A stretch of 64,000 nucleotides of DNA from Coprinellus micaceus. Lineage: Eukaryota; Basidiomycota; Agaricomycetes; Agaricales; Psathyrellaceae. The stretch is taken from contig OX596334.1 of NCBI GenBank assembly GCA_951394405.1, forward strand, positions 4,650,001-4,714,000, written 5' to 3'. Made by a program: the position numbers and the translations under genes. A model generated the notes under the pieces. It did no database searches and was not told where the DNA came from. It saw only the letters and a program-made list of their open reading frames with translations. This document shows, piece after piece, positions 13,401 through 26,022 of the stretch. Each line of letters starts with the position of its first letter. Positions within the stretch are counted from its first letter, which is position 1.

Positions 13401-16400
13401 GTTGATATCTGGGTATTTGGGTATTCGTCGCATCGGATTACATGCAATCCAAACCCATTAAACATTTGCGGCACGCGAATCATCTACTGGGCCAGGGGGT
13501 GAATCGCTCCACGGAAGTAGCTATCGGAAGGGGCTGGTGCTCGGAGGGAAGGATGGCGCGAGTGGGGGTGCGAGAACTTGAACGGATAAAAGGGCTCTAC
13601 TGAGATGAAGACATTTGGGTAAATGGAGGAAGCCAAACGATATGGAGAGACGCAGGTCCTCAGGGAAATCATCTATAGGGCAGGGATAAGGCAAGTTTAG
13701 ACTGGAACTTGAAGGTGACGGGTGGCGATCTATTGGCGTCGAGAACGGCAATCGAGCAATGTAAGTCCTTGGGACGATTAAAGGGAGGAGGGATCTCTGG
13801 GGCGGAACCCCGAAGAGGAAAAGCGGCAGTGAGGGTGTCCCAGAGTCACCCAGCAGTCAGTGGCTGGGAGAAAGAGAATATTTCCTTCAACGCTCTGACT
13901 CTGCGGATCAACAGCCCCGATCAGTGCGGGGTTAGGGTTGCAATCCCATTACCGACCCCACACAGCCTTTCCTTGAAACCTACGCCCACTGCCCTCCTCC
14001 TCGTTACGTTCAACGATGCTGCCAACAACCCTGTACACTCCTCATATCCTCACGCCCTCCCGTCGGGTCGAGGCTGAGTCAACGCCGCCCCAATGAAACA
14101 ACGTCCTTGTCAGCGTTCCCCAGTACTTCGACCCCGGAAACGCACATCGTCCTCGCGTCAACACTTCTGGGCACTTGCACCTATCCTAGGATAGCGAGGA
14201 AGGGGCGTTCTGGCTACCATCCTCGCGTATCGCACGACGCTACGGTGTCGGCTTGCCTTCGCCGCGCCTCCACCACCTCCGTTCCGCCCGCCTCTACACG
14301 GGGAATCGTACCAACCAACTGGAAGTCTCCGCCCATAGTGCCCGCCCGGAGAGATGATATGGTAGAAGGGCTTAGCAAAGATAGGGAGCGGATGTGATGA
14401 AGCCAGTTCGGCGGGGAGAGTTGGATCCGTGTCATGATACGTATCCATCGCATCCCTCTTACTCCCCACCTTCGCTTTCACCTTCGCCTCTGCCCACCCA
14501 TCCTCTCGTTGTGCTCGACCCTCCTCCGCCCGTATTCAATATTATCACTCCCTTCTGATAATATACACCACGACCCTTCCTCCGCTCGCATTCGGTATCT
14601 TGCCTCGAACCGTACACCGTACTGACTTTGTTCCCTTCGACAGATATACGCCTACCTATCGCTTGCGTGCATGTCGTTCGTCGTCCTCGCTTGGGTTAAT
14701 ATTATCACCTCCCGCCCACCGTCACCGATCGAATACTGCGAGTGCTCTCGTCGAACTCTTCTCGCTGAGAATCGTTCTTTCGACTGGCTATCATCATACG
14801 CCCCTCCGTTCTCCTCACCTCGAAGGCATGGTCCCATTTCCTACTCCCTTCGCCGTCGCCTGTCCCGTTCAGCCTTTTCAGGGTCTACCGCCCAACTTCG
14901 ACATCGGCGTTCGGCTCGCAATTTGCACATCGCCCGTACACGTCGAGGCAGGCCTGGCTGTTGGACTTTCGCCCCTAGCCCTCTATCGAGTCGAATACCG
15001 CCTTCAAGAGCGCATCCAGGTCCGAAATATCGTCGCGTGCTTCCCTTCAAGGCGTTCCCTCTCCTTGAGGGTTAACAAGGTCGTCGAACAGGACTGATAT
15101 CGACGAATGTGGAGGGACGGCCGATACACGGCCTGCTCATGGTGCGTTTATCTCTTGCCTGTCAATCTATCCCCGTTTTCGTCCACACCACGATTCCTTC
15201 ATCCCACTTCCGCCTTCCTTCGTCGTATTCCTTGCCCCGCCATTCATCTTCATCTTTCATTCTATCGACTTCAATATCGTCCCCTTCGCAAGCCAGCATG
15301 CCTGCTTGCTTGCTTCTCCCCACTTTCCTGCCGCTACCTTTGGTTCATCATCTTTCTTCATTCCCACTCTTTCCTTTTTCCTTCTTCTTTCGAGCTCCTT
15401 CGTCTTCGATTACAAGCTAATTAGTCCCACAGATAGACACGGGTTCGACGACATGCTAGAGCCGTCCTTCGCTCGAACCAATTATCTCCTCCACTTCACC
15501 ATACGCTCGGACACCCTGACCCTTCCCCCATTTCCCATGAAACCTACAAGCCCATCCCCACCTACGGGCGTACCGACACTTTACCCAGTGCCCTTCTCCG
15601 CAAGCCAGACACGAAGGTCCGACGCCACCGCCTCCGACCGCCGTATCGCGTCGGCGACTCGATCGAATCCCCACCCCCGTTTCCCGATAAAACGGCCTCA
15701 TCCCAACACCACTGGACGTCGAGATCGACGGTACCGTCAGGCGTTGGTCGGGCGTTCACTGGGCCGCTTTGCACGGTTCCATCGCCATTCAGTCAGTGCT
15801 CTGGTTCTCCCTCCCTCGTACTCCCTCCTTCGGGTACTCCGACCCCTATTTCTGCGTTGAGTGGGATCGATTCACCGAAGACCACCATCCCTCGTCGTTC
15901 CTCCCTCCCGTTGGAGGGGTCGAACCGCCTCCACCGACGAACCTCGAGGAGCTGCATCCCTGGGACGGTTCGTTTCCGGTCGCCGATCCATAGGAAGCAG
16001 TGTACGAGGCTCGGCTCTCGTTTTGGGTGAACCTTGTAGGTGGGAGTCTGGACGTTAGAGTTGGTGGAGGAGGATTGTCGTCGGTGGCTGAGCGCCATTG
16101 GCGTGCTGCCCTTCTTAGCGCGAGGGGTCGTTCGGGTTCGTGGAAGGCTGCTTCAAGCTGCACGGACGGTGGGGTCCGCGCCGCTTACCCCCAAAGGTCC
16201 TCGCTACGACCTCATTCCACGGTTTTCATTTCCCTTTCTACTTTCCGCATCAATCATTCAATTTCCCCCTCTGCGCAGCCTTCTGCCGATTTCAGAGAGG
16301 GTGGTTGGTACGGTCGACCTTCGTACTTTCTTCAAACCTTTTTTCCAAAGTTTCTTTCTTTAGCCTCGAGCCTGAATAAATACTCTGTTCCATTTGCCCT

Positions 16401-16770
16401 TCGCCCATTCAATGCAAGATGTTGTGTCGACAGGGCGTGGACGATGTGACACCATTCGGCGGGGGAGTGGAATGTTTATAATTCGCCCTTCATTTAACAT
16501 ATTTTGTTCTTCAAGCCCCGTTGAGAATGGCTGAGGCCCTTTCTCTCGAAGTCCACTGCGGACCTCGCAGAAGATGGGATTGTTCGGCTTTAAATTTCTC
16601 TCGACCCATTTCAATGGAACAGAGAGATCCAAGGGAGGGAAGGTTCACGTCTTTTGTATAGGCGCAGGGATTCCCTCGGGTGGGCTATCAGGAACGAGAG
16701 ACGCTGGGAAAACGACGCAGTATCGTGGGTTGGGGGGCGCGATAGGCGAGCCGAAGGCCTAGGAATGGTC
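10486..16770 (+). repeat. Family X degenerate multi-exon repeat, copy A
   Basis: This copy is about 6.3 kb and is followed directly by copy B. Landmarks shared with the other copies include a GTACGTCTC donor (10566) with a CTGAC branch and CTGTAG acceptor (about 10717); the PLLPAVPIR peptide block (10800); the DITDRTKPKEPT block (11335), which copy D has as DVTDRTKPNEPT; the MGAYFIS block (12757); the GATCAGTGCGGGGTTAGGG block (13920); and the SSFLPPV...PPTN.EELH block (15893), shared with copy C. Stops and frameshifts break these peptides, so this is a decayed copy. I do not recognise the protein. Confidence 0.65.
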
Positions 16771-17107
16771 GGTACGTCGGTACGTCTCTATATATGTTTT
16801 CCTTCCCATTCCCATTCCCATTTTTGGCCTCGTCTCTCCACCCTCCCATCCCTGCTCCTACTCCGAGCTTGATCTCCATTCTTTGTCCCGTGTCGGAATG
16901 CTTATTCGAGCTGCTGTCGCCCTCGATTAGCATCTTCCCTGAGCCTACCCCTGATCAGAGCACACTAACTGACACTACTCTCCACAGACGTCTCGGGGCC
17001 TCCCAATCGGAAGGTGGGATGCGACCCTTACCTTTGTAAGGGTTGCGTATCGTCGTCCACCCCCGCTACCCGCAGTCCCAATCCGAACGGGAACACGTCT
17101 GATATTT

Positions 17108-18483
17108 CAAAAGCCCGATGGCATTTGATTAAATGATCCACTGTTACACGGGGGCCAAGAATTAAATGTGTCGTGTTTAAACGACTGCGTTTAAACACTG
17201 TTGCGCGTAACGCGCACATCCGCCAGACGCTAGTGCTTTGCTACCATTTAAACAGTAGTTGAATCAGTTCCGATGCGGAGAACGTTGTCCCACCGCCCGC
17301 GCCATTTAAACACCACACGCCACTGTTCAACATATCGCTGGCGTTTGATTAGATTGGGTGGATTGGGAATGAATTATACTTGATTAAACACAAGCTAAAC
17401 AGCTCTATGGAAAGCTACGTACGGGTAGTAGGTACAATTAAATACGGCGAGCTCGAGCATTTAAACGGTCGCCCAAACCTCGAGCTCGTTCGATCAGGTG
17501 GAACCCCTGAGCGGACTGAGCCGAAAAGCGAGAGGGCCTAGCAATGGACGGCAGTGGACCAGCGTCAGCACAACCCCTGCGCCCGCGGCGAGGAGGGATT
17601 GCGGGATGCAACCGTCAAAGACACGGTGCCAAGATGAGGGTCGAGCTTGTTTAATCAGGTGGGAGCCCTGTTTAAACGGAGCTCGAATACCCCTGATGGC
17701 CCCAAGTCCCGCCGACGCCAACCCAAAGGCCGACGCGCCTTTCCCTGCAAAGCCCCTCGACACCAAGTCCGGTGGTGGTGGTCGAGGGAAGAGAGGGGAT
17801 GAGGTCTTTGGTAGAGGCACGGACTTATATACCCCCTCGGTATTTGGCCGATCCAAACAGTCGCGTCGCGTTGCGAAATCACGAGGCGACTTCGTTGAAC
17901 GAAAACAAACACGGCTAAGCATGGCACACTCGGCCAAGCTTTAGCCGGTGATAAATATGGGGGACATCGCGTGTCCACTCGCACTTCTCTTTCTTCCCTC
18001 CCTCGCTGTGCCGGCAGTGGAGGAGGGAACTTGGAGAATGTCGGCGACTTCGCCCTCGCTGCCGGCAGTGAGGGGAGGGTAGTGGTGATGCGCGAGATAG
18101 GGGTTCGAGCTCCGATTTAATCAGTGATTAATCGGCCTTCGCATCCTGACTCGCGCTGAGGCCCTATCGTCACGCCACGTCCACTTCGCGTACTTAACCG
18201 AGAGGCTGCCAGTCCTTTAGATACGTACCTATATGTAATAAAATTCACCCTTCAATTCACGCAAATCTCGCTCCCTCCGCGCACGCGAACGTTTAAACAG
18301 TTGGTGGTAATTAAATCGTGTGGTACAGACCACCGTTCACTGAAGCCTTGTGAGGTTACGCATAAGAGCTACCACACAAACCAATGGTTCAAGGATTTAA
18401 ATACAAGGATTTAAATGCGACACATTTAATTGTTGGCTCCTGTGTAACAGGGGATCATTTAAACAAATCCCATCGGGTTACAG
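17108..18483. mobile_element. TTTAAAC-rich terminal-inverted-repeat element
   Basis: The left arm (17108-17180) and right arm (about 18410-18483) are inverted copies sharing CCCGATGG, TTTAAATGATCC or its variant, CTGTTACAC and AATTAAATGTGTCG. The direct repeat GATATTT flanks the element at 17101-17107 and 18484-18490. The interior contains many TTTAAAC/GTTTAAA and ATTTAAA motifs, far denser than in the neighbouring GC-rich DNA. At 1376 bp with no convincing transposase frame it is non-autonomous. The 7-bp repeat (8 bp with one mismatch) is compatible with hAT, but the superfamily is not secure. Confidence 0.75.
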
Positions 18484-21400
18484 GATATTTGGTATTCGTC
18501 CCTGGTGGTGGAGCAGAAGGGGGGACACTTAACGAATCCAAGACCTTCGTTGCTACACCTTGGCTTCGCAATTTACCTTGGTATTGTGCGTCTCCTCTCT
18601 TTCCCCCTTTCCCTCCAACCCGCCCTATCCTCTTCGGCGCATGCATCGTTCGCCCAGTGCGGGCCCGCCACCCCGCTCCTACCAACCCGGCCTGGTCAGT
18701 GTTCGCTTTTTCTAACGCGCATCGAACCCAGGCTGGTGACCGTAGTCGGGATAGACTTCGCATTGGCGATTCGGGTGTGCAGTGCAGGATGTGCACCAGC
18801 TACAGGCGGTAGAAGCCCAGGACTGGTGGTAGAACGCCACCGACGATCTCTGGCAGAATGAAGGAGGGGCTGAAGTGACCAGGGGCGGCTTATCTTGGGC
18901 CTGGGGAAAGAGATGGCACGAACGCCGGGGTGTTGTGCAGAGGTACGAGGTAGGTAATCATATTCTGACCCACACCGGGCGTGTGGACATTTGATTCCTT
19001 CGCTGGTTCCCTAGTTTCGATCGCGTACACATTCTTTCTCTCCCTTGGGTTCATTTCTCCTCTAGACTCCTCTAGTACTGTTCGCTTCGTTTCTTTCCGT
19101 ATGAAGGGACACCGTACTTCTCAGCTCATTTTCTCTGGGGACGTTTTCTACGTATAAATTCCTAGGTTTCGCTGGGAATGGCTGGTCTGGGCTGAATCTG
19201 TCGTTTCCCATCTTTCGTGTCGACATTTGGCATTTTCGAGGGTGCCGAGCTTCTGGGACGGAGGGGTGGAGGTGCCCCGAAAGGCTCTGTTTCACTTTTC
19301 CAAAGAGCCAAGGTCGATCTCGAATGGAGGCATGGGGAAACGCGGAGGGAAGGCGATGAGAAAGGCGGGGGAGCCGTGAACTCGGTGACCTACTGATCTG
19401 TGGGCTCGAACGCTCATCCCAAACCGAATGCCTGTAGCGGGTATACATGGAGTGGCCGATCGAAGCCACAGCACTTGTATTTAGGGTCGGGGAGCTACTA
19501 GAGCGCATTTGATCGCCTCATGCCGCACAGGATACGACTTACGGGATGGGCGCTTATTTCATTTCGGCGATGGTGGAGGTTGTGTGGTGGTCCTCCCGGT
19601 AAACCAGAAACTGGGTAACCTGTTGTGATACGAGCTCACTCCGCCGGGAGAGGAGCTGTCGAAAGCTCAGCAAAGCTCAAGATCGAGCCTAAGGGTGATG
19701 TGCTAGAGGATCCGACCCGGGGTGTGAACGGGGTCGGGGGTTGGGGTGAACTGTGAACGTGGAACAAGGGGGTTCTGACGAGACCGAGATGTGAGTTCTT
19801 GTAGCAGTGCAAATACCCAGGGGCGAGTAGGAGAGAGACAGCGATGAGGTTTCAAATACACATCGGCCTAATCGGAGGTCGTGTCGGATTTAGGCGCTCG
19901 TGTATATATTCGGAAGGCTTTTGAGAAGAGAGAACCGTTCTGAGAGTCTCGACGAATAAATAACAATGCAATGCCTCGACACGTAGACGCCGTCGAGACC
20001 ACTGACAGGCGCCTATGTAGATGAGGCGATCCCTCCCTCGAGATGGAAAAGTCGGGTCGATTCTGGGCGCGTGCGACTGAACCAAAAGTCAGGAGGGGTA
20101 GCCCAGACGGAGCGAGTCAGGTTATGTGGAATGAGAGGTAAGGTATGATTCCTGGAGTTTCTCTGAGGTATGAATCCAGCAGATCGCGGATGTAGACGGG
20201 TCTCCGCCAAGTCGAAAGTCCCGCGGTCGGTTTGACGGTACGGTGGATGCTACACCCTATTCCGGTTCAATTCTGCGAAGAAAGGGTTGTGCCGGAATGC
20301 CTGGCGCTTTAAGAAAGTTTAGAGCGTCGATGGAGCCGGCCGGGGATGGAGCCGTAGGGTGAGCACTCAGACCGAAGGATGAAGAGAGCGCGGGTGCAGG
20401 AACTTGAAGGGGTACGAGGCATACTCCGAGGCGAAAGCGTTGTGGTATACGGGGGGAAAACGACCGTGAATGAAGCCCAGGGGAAGTGGCTTCGATCCCT
20501 AGTGAAATCAGTCGTGGGCCGCGCGTAGATTGGGACGTAGGTGACCGAGTGGAATAGCAATGCGACGGCGCCGAGAATGGGAGTCAAGCGAGGGAAGCCT
20601 TGGGAACGACGAATGGGAGCGAGGATATACAAGGCGGGACCTTGGAGAGGAATAGTGGTCGTGAGGGTGACGCCGAGCACGCCTCAGTTGGTGGAAGGAA
20701 GAAAGAGAATATTTCCTTCGCTTTGACCCTGCGGATCAAGAGCCCCGATCAGTGCGGGGTTAGGGCCGCAACATCCGTTATCGGGGTCAAACATCCTTTC
20801 CTTTGCACTCTGCGCCCACCACGGTCCTCACCGTTACGTCCAACGATGCCCTTGTCCACCCCATTTCGATCTCCCGGCCTCCCCTCCCCTCATCCTCTCT
20901 TCGTATTTCGGCTAAATACCCTCCACCCAATGATGTCCAACGGATTCCTTGTCAGCGTTTCACGGCGCTAACCCCGGAGGACCGTCCTCGCGTCAGTTCT
21001 TCTGGGTACTGGCGTCTGTCCCTAGCGAGGAGGAAGAGACTTCTGATCTCCGTCTTTGCGTGTCGCACGATCCCGCTGTGCCAACCAACCCTCTCTGCCT
21101 TGACTTCCCGCATTACCGGCCGCTTCTACACAGGATTATACCCCCACGGCTCAACTGGACGACCCCTCCATTGAATGGGCCCCAAGAAGGAATGGTGGGG
21201 AGGAGGACTCTGAGCGGGTGGAGAGCGGGAGGCACGATGAACCCAGGTCTTTCGGGAGAGCTGGTGTCACGATCGTGTCGTGTCATGTATTTCTCCCTTC
21301 CCAATTGCTCCCCGCCTTCGCTTTTGCCCTCACCTCTGCCCCTTTCCTCCCGTCTACCGGGACGGTCTCCCTCCCATCCTGCCCTGACAGACATCTCGAC

Positions 21401-22337
21401 CCTTCTCCATTTCGATTCGGGATATCCTCCCTCGAACGGAACAACGTGCTGACCTTACCCCTCTCGACAGCGATTCATACACTTCTCCACCGCTTCGGGA
21501 AACGAAGCTCAACGCCCTAGCTCATGTCGACACGGCCATCTCTACTCCCCCTCGCATTTCGAAGACCCTGCAAGTACTTCGTACGACGCCGCTTCCTCAG
21601 GGTTTTGGTTCCGACGAGGCTACCAATGCCTACCTCGGCGTCGTCCCCATGTCGACATTATCCCCCATTCGCCTTGCACGTTCACTGCCGCACCCGCCGC
21701 CTCGCCCACTTGACGTATGCAGGACCCGCTACCCCGGTTCCGAGACTCCGAGAGTTCTTTCTCCCTCTCACCCACCCACGCGAGCATCGCGATTCGATTA
21801 AGTCATCCCTCGTCGCTCGACGGCACGGAGTTTCCCTTCCATGGCCCTTCTTTCAACCAGGTTCAATACCTGGTTACACCAGGCGGGCCGACGCGTACTC
21901 CCTTCCAATGCGATTCTCCGCTCTCTTGGGTACCAACCGGGTCGTCAAGTAGGAGTATACGCACCGATGGGTATGCAGGGGCGCTGCTGAGTACAGCACT
22001 GCTAGTGGTACGTATTCCTCTCGGGTGTCAGTCTATGTTTGTTTCTCGTTTCCCCCTTTGCTCGTGCTATCGCGCATGCTCCCCTCCTTCCCCCATTTCA
22101 CCCACTTCGACGTTCCCTGCTCGCGAGGTTTTTGGGACACCACCCGCGATCGCCTCTCCCTGTTCGCCAAATCGCCATGTTTTCTGCCTCGGTTTATCAC
22201 TTTTGCATCCACGTCCGATATTTCCTTCATGTTCCCCCTTTCGACGCCTTTCATCTTTCGATCATGGGCTAACGACTTTCACATATAGATGCGGCCAGCC
22301 TTAGCGACACCTCCTGGTCGACCTCATGAAGGTCAGC

Positions 22338-23478
22338 CTACATCATAAAAAAAGTCGATAGCATTTATGGGTGATATGCGAAGATATGCAAGGTATGCGA
22401 AGATATGGGGGCGGGCTGCATTCGTTGAGTGGATGGAATATTAGCTGCACAAATGCAAGCAGCCGCATTTGTGCAGCCGGGGACCAGATATGCAGCCCAA
22501 ATGCAGCCGGAATTTACGCGCGCGTATCGACGGCTACGCTTGCGTCTCCGACTTGAGCTTGAGGGCAAACTCTACAGAACAGCGTGCAGGAAATCCAGTA
22601 TATTGTAAGAAATAGTATATAGAGATGTAGAGTACGAGAGGGATATGTAGGCCATAGAACGAGGGCTCGCGTGCGTAGGACGCTCGCGTGACATTGATAA
22701 GGGGTCCTGAACTCCTGGGTGAGGGGTATCTGGGCGAATCACACTAGGCGGGGTCATGGAAAGCGGTGGTCATAGTGTGAGGTAGGTGATTGAGCGGTGA
22801 AGATGATCTGGGTGACCAGGAAACTTCAGGTTTGGCGCGGAGAGAGGAGAACTGGACGACATGCACCTCGAGCACGTCACCAAAGCATTGCCAAGATCTC
22901 CCATGTCCAGCCTACACCACTACGGTTGCCGTCGATCAGGGCACAAGCGACGGGAATGGCCAACGACAACGGACGTTGACGGCGGGGAGGACGCTGACAG
23001 CGGGCGGGAGGAGATGATGGGGGAAGGGAAGAAAGGAACGCGACGAAGGAACGCGATGGACGCGTCGCTATATGTGGCGCAGTGACTGAACGCGTGACGT
23101 CACGCTTCGGGGCTCTCCGAACGTGGGCAAGTTCGCTCTCCGACGGTCTCCGACTTAGGCGCTCGCCACCGATCTGGAGGGCGGGTGCGTACGCATTTCT
23201 AGAGGAGGATGCGTCAGTCGGCGCTTTGTGAGGTAAGTTGATTCAAATTTCATCCTAAGGCCCACCGCCCACATCTCGGTGCATATCTGCTTGCATATCC
23301 GGTCCTCGACGCATAACTGCTGCACAGATGCACCCTTTGTGCTGCACAGGTGGTGCCGATATGCGACGCTGTGCGCACACCACGCATTTTTTCTACCTGA
23401 ATGCCGAGTGAATGCTTCGTTATGTGTATATGTTGGGCATATCACCCGCAAATGCTACTGACTTTTTTTATGATGTAG
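22338..23478. mobile_element. 1.1-kb terminal-inverted-repeat element with TGCATATC-type subterminal motifs
   Basis: The ends are inverted copies over about 42 bp: CTACATCATAAAAAAAGTC, then TAGCATTT, then GGGTGATATGC. The subterminal 150-200 bp on each side are full of GATATGC/GCATATC and TGCAGC/GCTGCA words. Copy E of family X is uninterrupted at the matching place (about 1318), which gives an empty site. I cannot identify a clear target duplication. It encodes no recognisable transposase. Confidence 0.75.
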
Positions 23479-25716
23479 GAGGAGACGGGGAGGAACCGCA
23501 GGGAGTCGAAAGGGAGACCATCGTGTAATGCTGTGAGGTGGAGTGGGGAGCCGGACGTCGAGCTTTTGCTGGTACGAGTTCGTCCCGCTCTGGCCTGCCC
23601 GCTGCCTACCTCCACCTTCACGTCGTTGCGTTCACCTGCGACCTTGCTCGATACTGACCATTCTCCGTCTCCGAATGTCTCAGCCCCTTCATTCTAAATC
23701 CCAAAGCGCATCGAAGGGCCTTCTCCTACCACTATCTTCATCCCAACCTCGCACTATCTCCTCCATGCTGCCACACCATCGAGACGATCCGTACACCCCT
23801 GGTCCCAACATGCTCTCCCAGTTCGCCCCAGCCACGCTCAGCCGACGTACCATCACGCACAAACTCCCTGCAACACCGGCCATTGGGCGGGTTGGTGCCT
23901 CGAGCGACAATCGACAGCACCCTGTTGCTGGTGCCCATTCGAAGCTCACTCGAGCTTTCCTCTGGCCCTCACAGAAGATGGACACGCGCTGTGCGCGTTA
24001 GACAAACGTGGGTATTCGCCGGCCGTCGACTTCGACCGTCCCTTCTCGGATGCCGACATTTGGAGGCTTGATTATCCCTCTCAGGGAACTGTGGAATCAG
24101 AGCTGGAGACCGCGACATGGTTTGATAACCGAGCATACTCGAGGTACGTTTCCTCTCCCCCTCCTTTCATCCTGCTTTATAATCTCCTCTGCTCCTTGCG
24201 TTTTCATGCCTCGACTCTGGGCGTTTTCTTGCTGGCTCTATCTTTGTCTCTCTCTTCCACTCCCCTCTTTCCCTTTCTTGAACCTTTTCACCCGAGTCTT
24301 CTGTCCAGTTACTGACGTTGATTCACTCCCAGGGCACTACCCCCTAGTTGAATTCTACAATTCTACAATTCGACGAAATCGTTCTGTGCAATCCTAACAT
24401 TATCCCCAGCTATCATGCTTCAGCGCTTAACGACTCTGCGTCGAACCGCACTCTCCCTACGTTCGCGATTCGATAGCCGTGGAAATCAAACACATCAGGT
24501 CCTCCCTCTCCGGCCGATTCCGCGCCCCGTCGTTGCTAGCACCCAGCACGCGGTAGGCGTCTGAACCCAGCGCGGACACCGACTGGCTTGGCTGGAACCT
24601 AGATGAACAGAGGCTCATGCACACGACCCCTTCCGTCATACTGCTTCCACCGAATCATTCGCTCCAATCCAACAACTGCGGCGCACTACACCCACCATCC
24701 TCGCTCGCGTCCCCAACCGCCTCCGCCTCCGCCTCTTCCCCCTCGCTGGTGCTCCACCACCCATGTCTTCGGTCTGGCCACCGAACCACGAAGCCATGAT
24801 GCCTCCTGCACGCAACCACACACGTCAATGGAGAGGTGGGGGTCGAAAAGCGTATTGCACCGTCGTACGCAGTCTAGGTCTGGCGAGATAGGCGAGGGTT
24901 AGGCTCGGGGAAAGCGACGCGGAATTCGTGACCTTGGGCTTTGGGTTTCAAGCGCTGTTAGCATCATGGACTTGCTGGAACGCTGCATCACGCTACACCT
25001 ACCCGCCTACTTAATGGCACACCCAGCGACACGCTGACATCATCCGCATCGACTGCGCCTTTCCAAACGACCATCGGCCGTCCCCTGCGTTTGGCCTGTC
25101 CACAGCCCCATCCCGAGTTCCTTGAGTGCAAGCATACCCTGATCCAGCGTATAGACCCCACGGAGCCTTACTCACCACACAGCATCACTCCTGGTCTTTC
25201 ACCTACCCTCGCTCGATCGCCTTCTGTGTGGTTATAGCCACTCTTCAGAGCCGGAGTAGCAACGTATCCAGTCCAACGTGCGTTGGACGGATTCTGACCC
25301 TAATTCTGCCCTCCGTTCCGACACTGCGCACCTCAACATCTCCCTCACCTTCCTACCTATCGACGCGCTCGCTATTTTTGTCACTCTGAGGGAGGACTTT
25401 GCACGACGCCCTCAGCGCGATTCTTCTATCCCTCCCTTTCCTTCGGCCATTGATGTCGCCGTCCGTCAAATACACACCAACCGCCAGTGGGCAAACCCAG
25501 AGATGTGCTTGCGCAGGGGCTAGCGGCCCATCGGCCGGTGGACACCGTAGGGGCGGGTCAGATAGTTTGAGTGCTCCTGTGAAACTATGGCCAGTGGTTG
25601 GGGGTTGGGGGCGTGTTACAAACAATGGAGAAGGGAGTGCGGGTTCAACGCTATCGAAGAAGGGAAGCGGAGGAGCGTAGAGGTCGTTCGAATCGGAATG
25701 GGACCCCCGTCGCGAG

Positions 25717-26022
25717 TAAGTTGTGAGGACCCTAACCCCTGTGGGTGCGGGAGGGTCGCTCGAGTTCGAGGGGGATTCTTACTCAAAGAGATGTTGGCAT
25801 TGAGGGGAATGGAAAGAGGGAGTGAGCTCAGGGGAGACGAGCTGTGGAATGTAGGTAAGTACATTGGGGTTTTTATACTACGAATGTCGGAGCCCGGAAG
25901 AGAGACTTCCGAGCCTCCGTTCCGCACCATGCAGTGAGACGAACGACACCCGCGCTACCGCGCGGTGTCGGAGAACGGATAAATAATGAGGGTGTCCGCA
26001 CGCAGCCGGGACACCCTCTCCA
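25717..26022 (+). repeat. Hairpin-rich 300-bp segment, copy 1
   Basis: About 300 bp match 35358-35662 at roughly 85-90% by eye, from TTGTGAGGA through GGGACACCC. The last 130 bp hold consecutive inverted repeats: GCCCGGAAG/CTTCCGAGC, a near-perfect arm pair around CGCTACCGCG, and GGGTGTCC/GGACACCC. It closes family X copy B. It could be a structured transcript end or the terminal part of a transposon. Confidence 0.6.

Larger units (their letters stand above)
16771..26022 (+). repeat. Family X degenerate multi-exon repeat, copy B, with two nested elements
   Basis: The copy begins like copy A: a GTACGT donor, an ACTAACTGAC branch motif at about 16960, then a CACAG acceptor, then a PLPAVPIR block near 17070. 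It continues after the element at 17108-18483, passes the MGAYFIS block at 19543 and the GATCAAGAGCCCCGATCAG block at 20729, is interrupted again by 22338-23478, and ends in the hairpin-rich segment at 25717-26022. Without the nested elements it is about 6.7 kb. It lies head to tail with copy A. No long intact frame remains. Confidence 0.6.

Noticed and set aside
13920..13945. GGGGTTAGGGTTG, resembling telomere repeats
   Set aside because: It occurs once per family X copy (also near 20757, 33050 and 60375) inside a longer conserved block, with no tandem TTAGGG array.
17494..17944. Overlapping frames of about 147 codons on both strands
   Set aside because: They lie inside the TTTAAAC-rich element, mirror each other on opposite strands and show no domain or transposase motif; most likely an effect of base composition.
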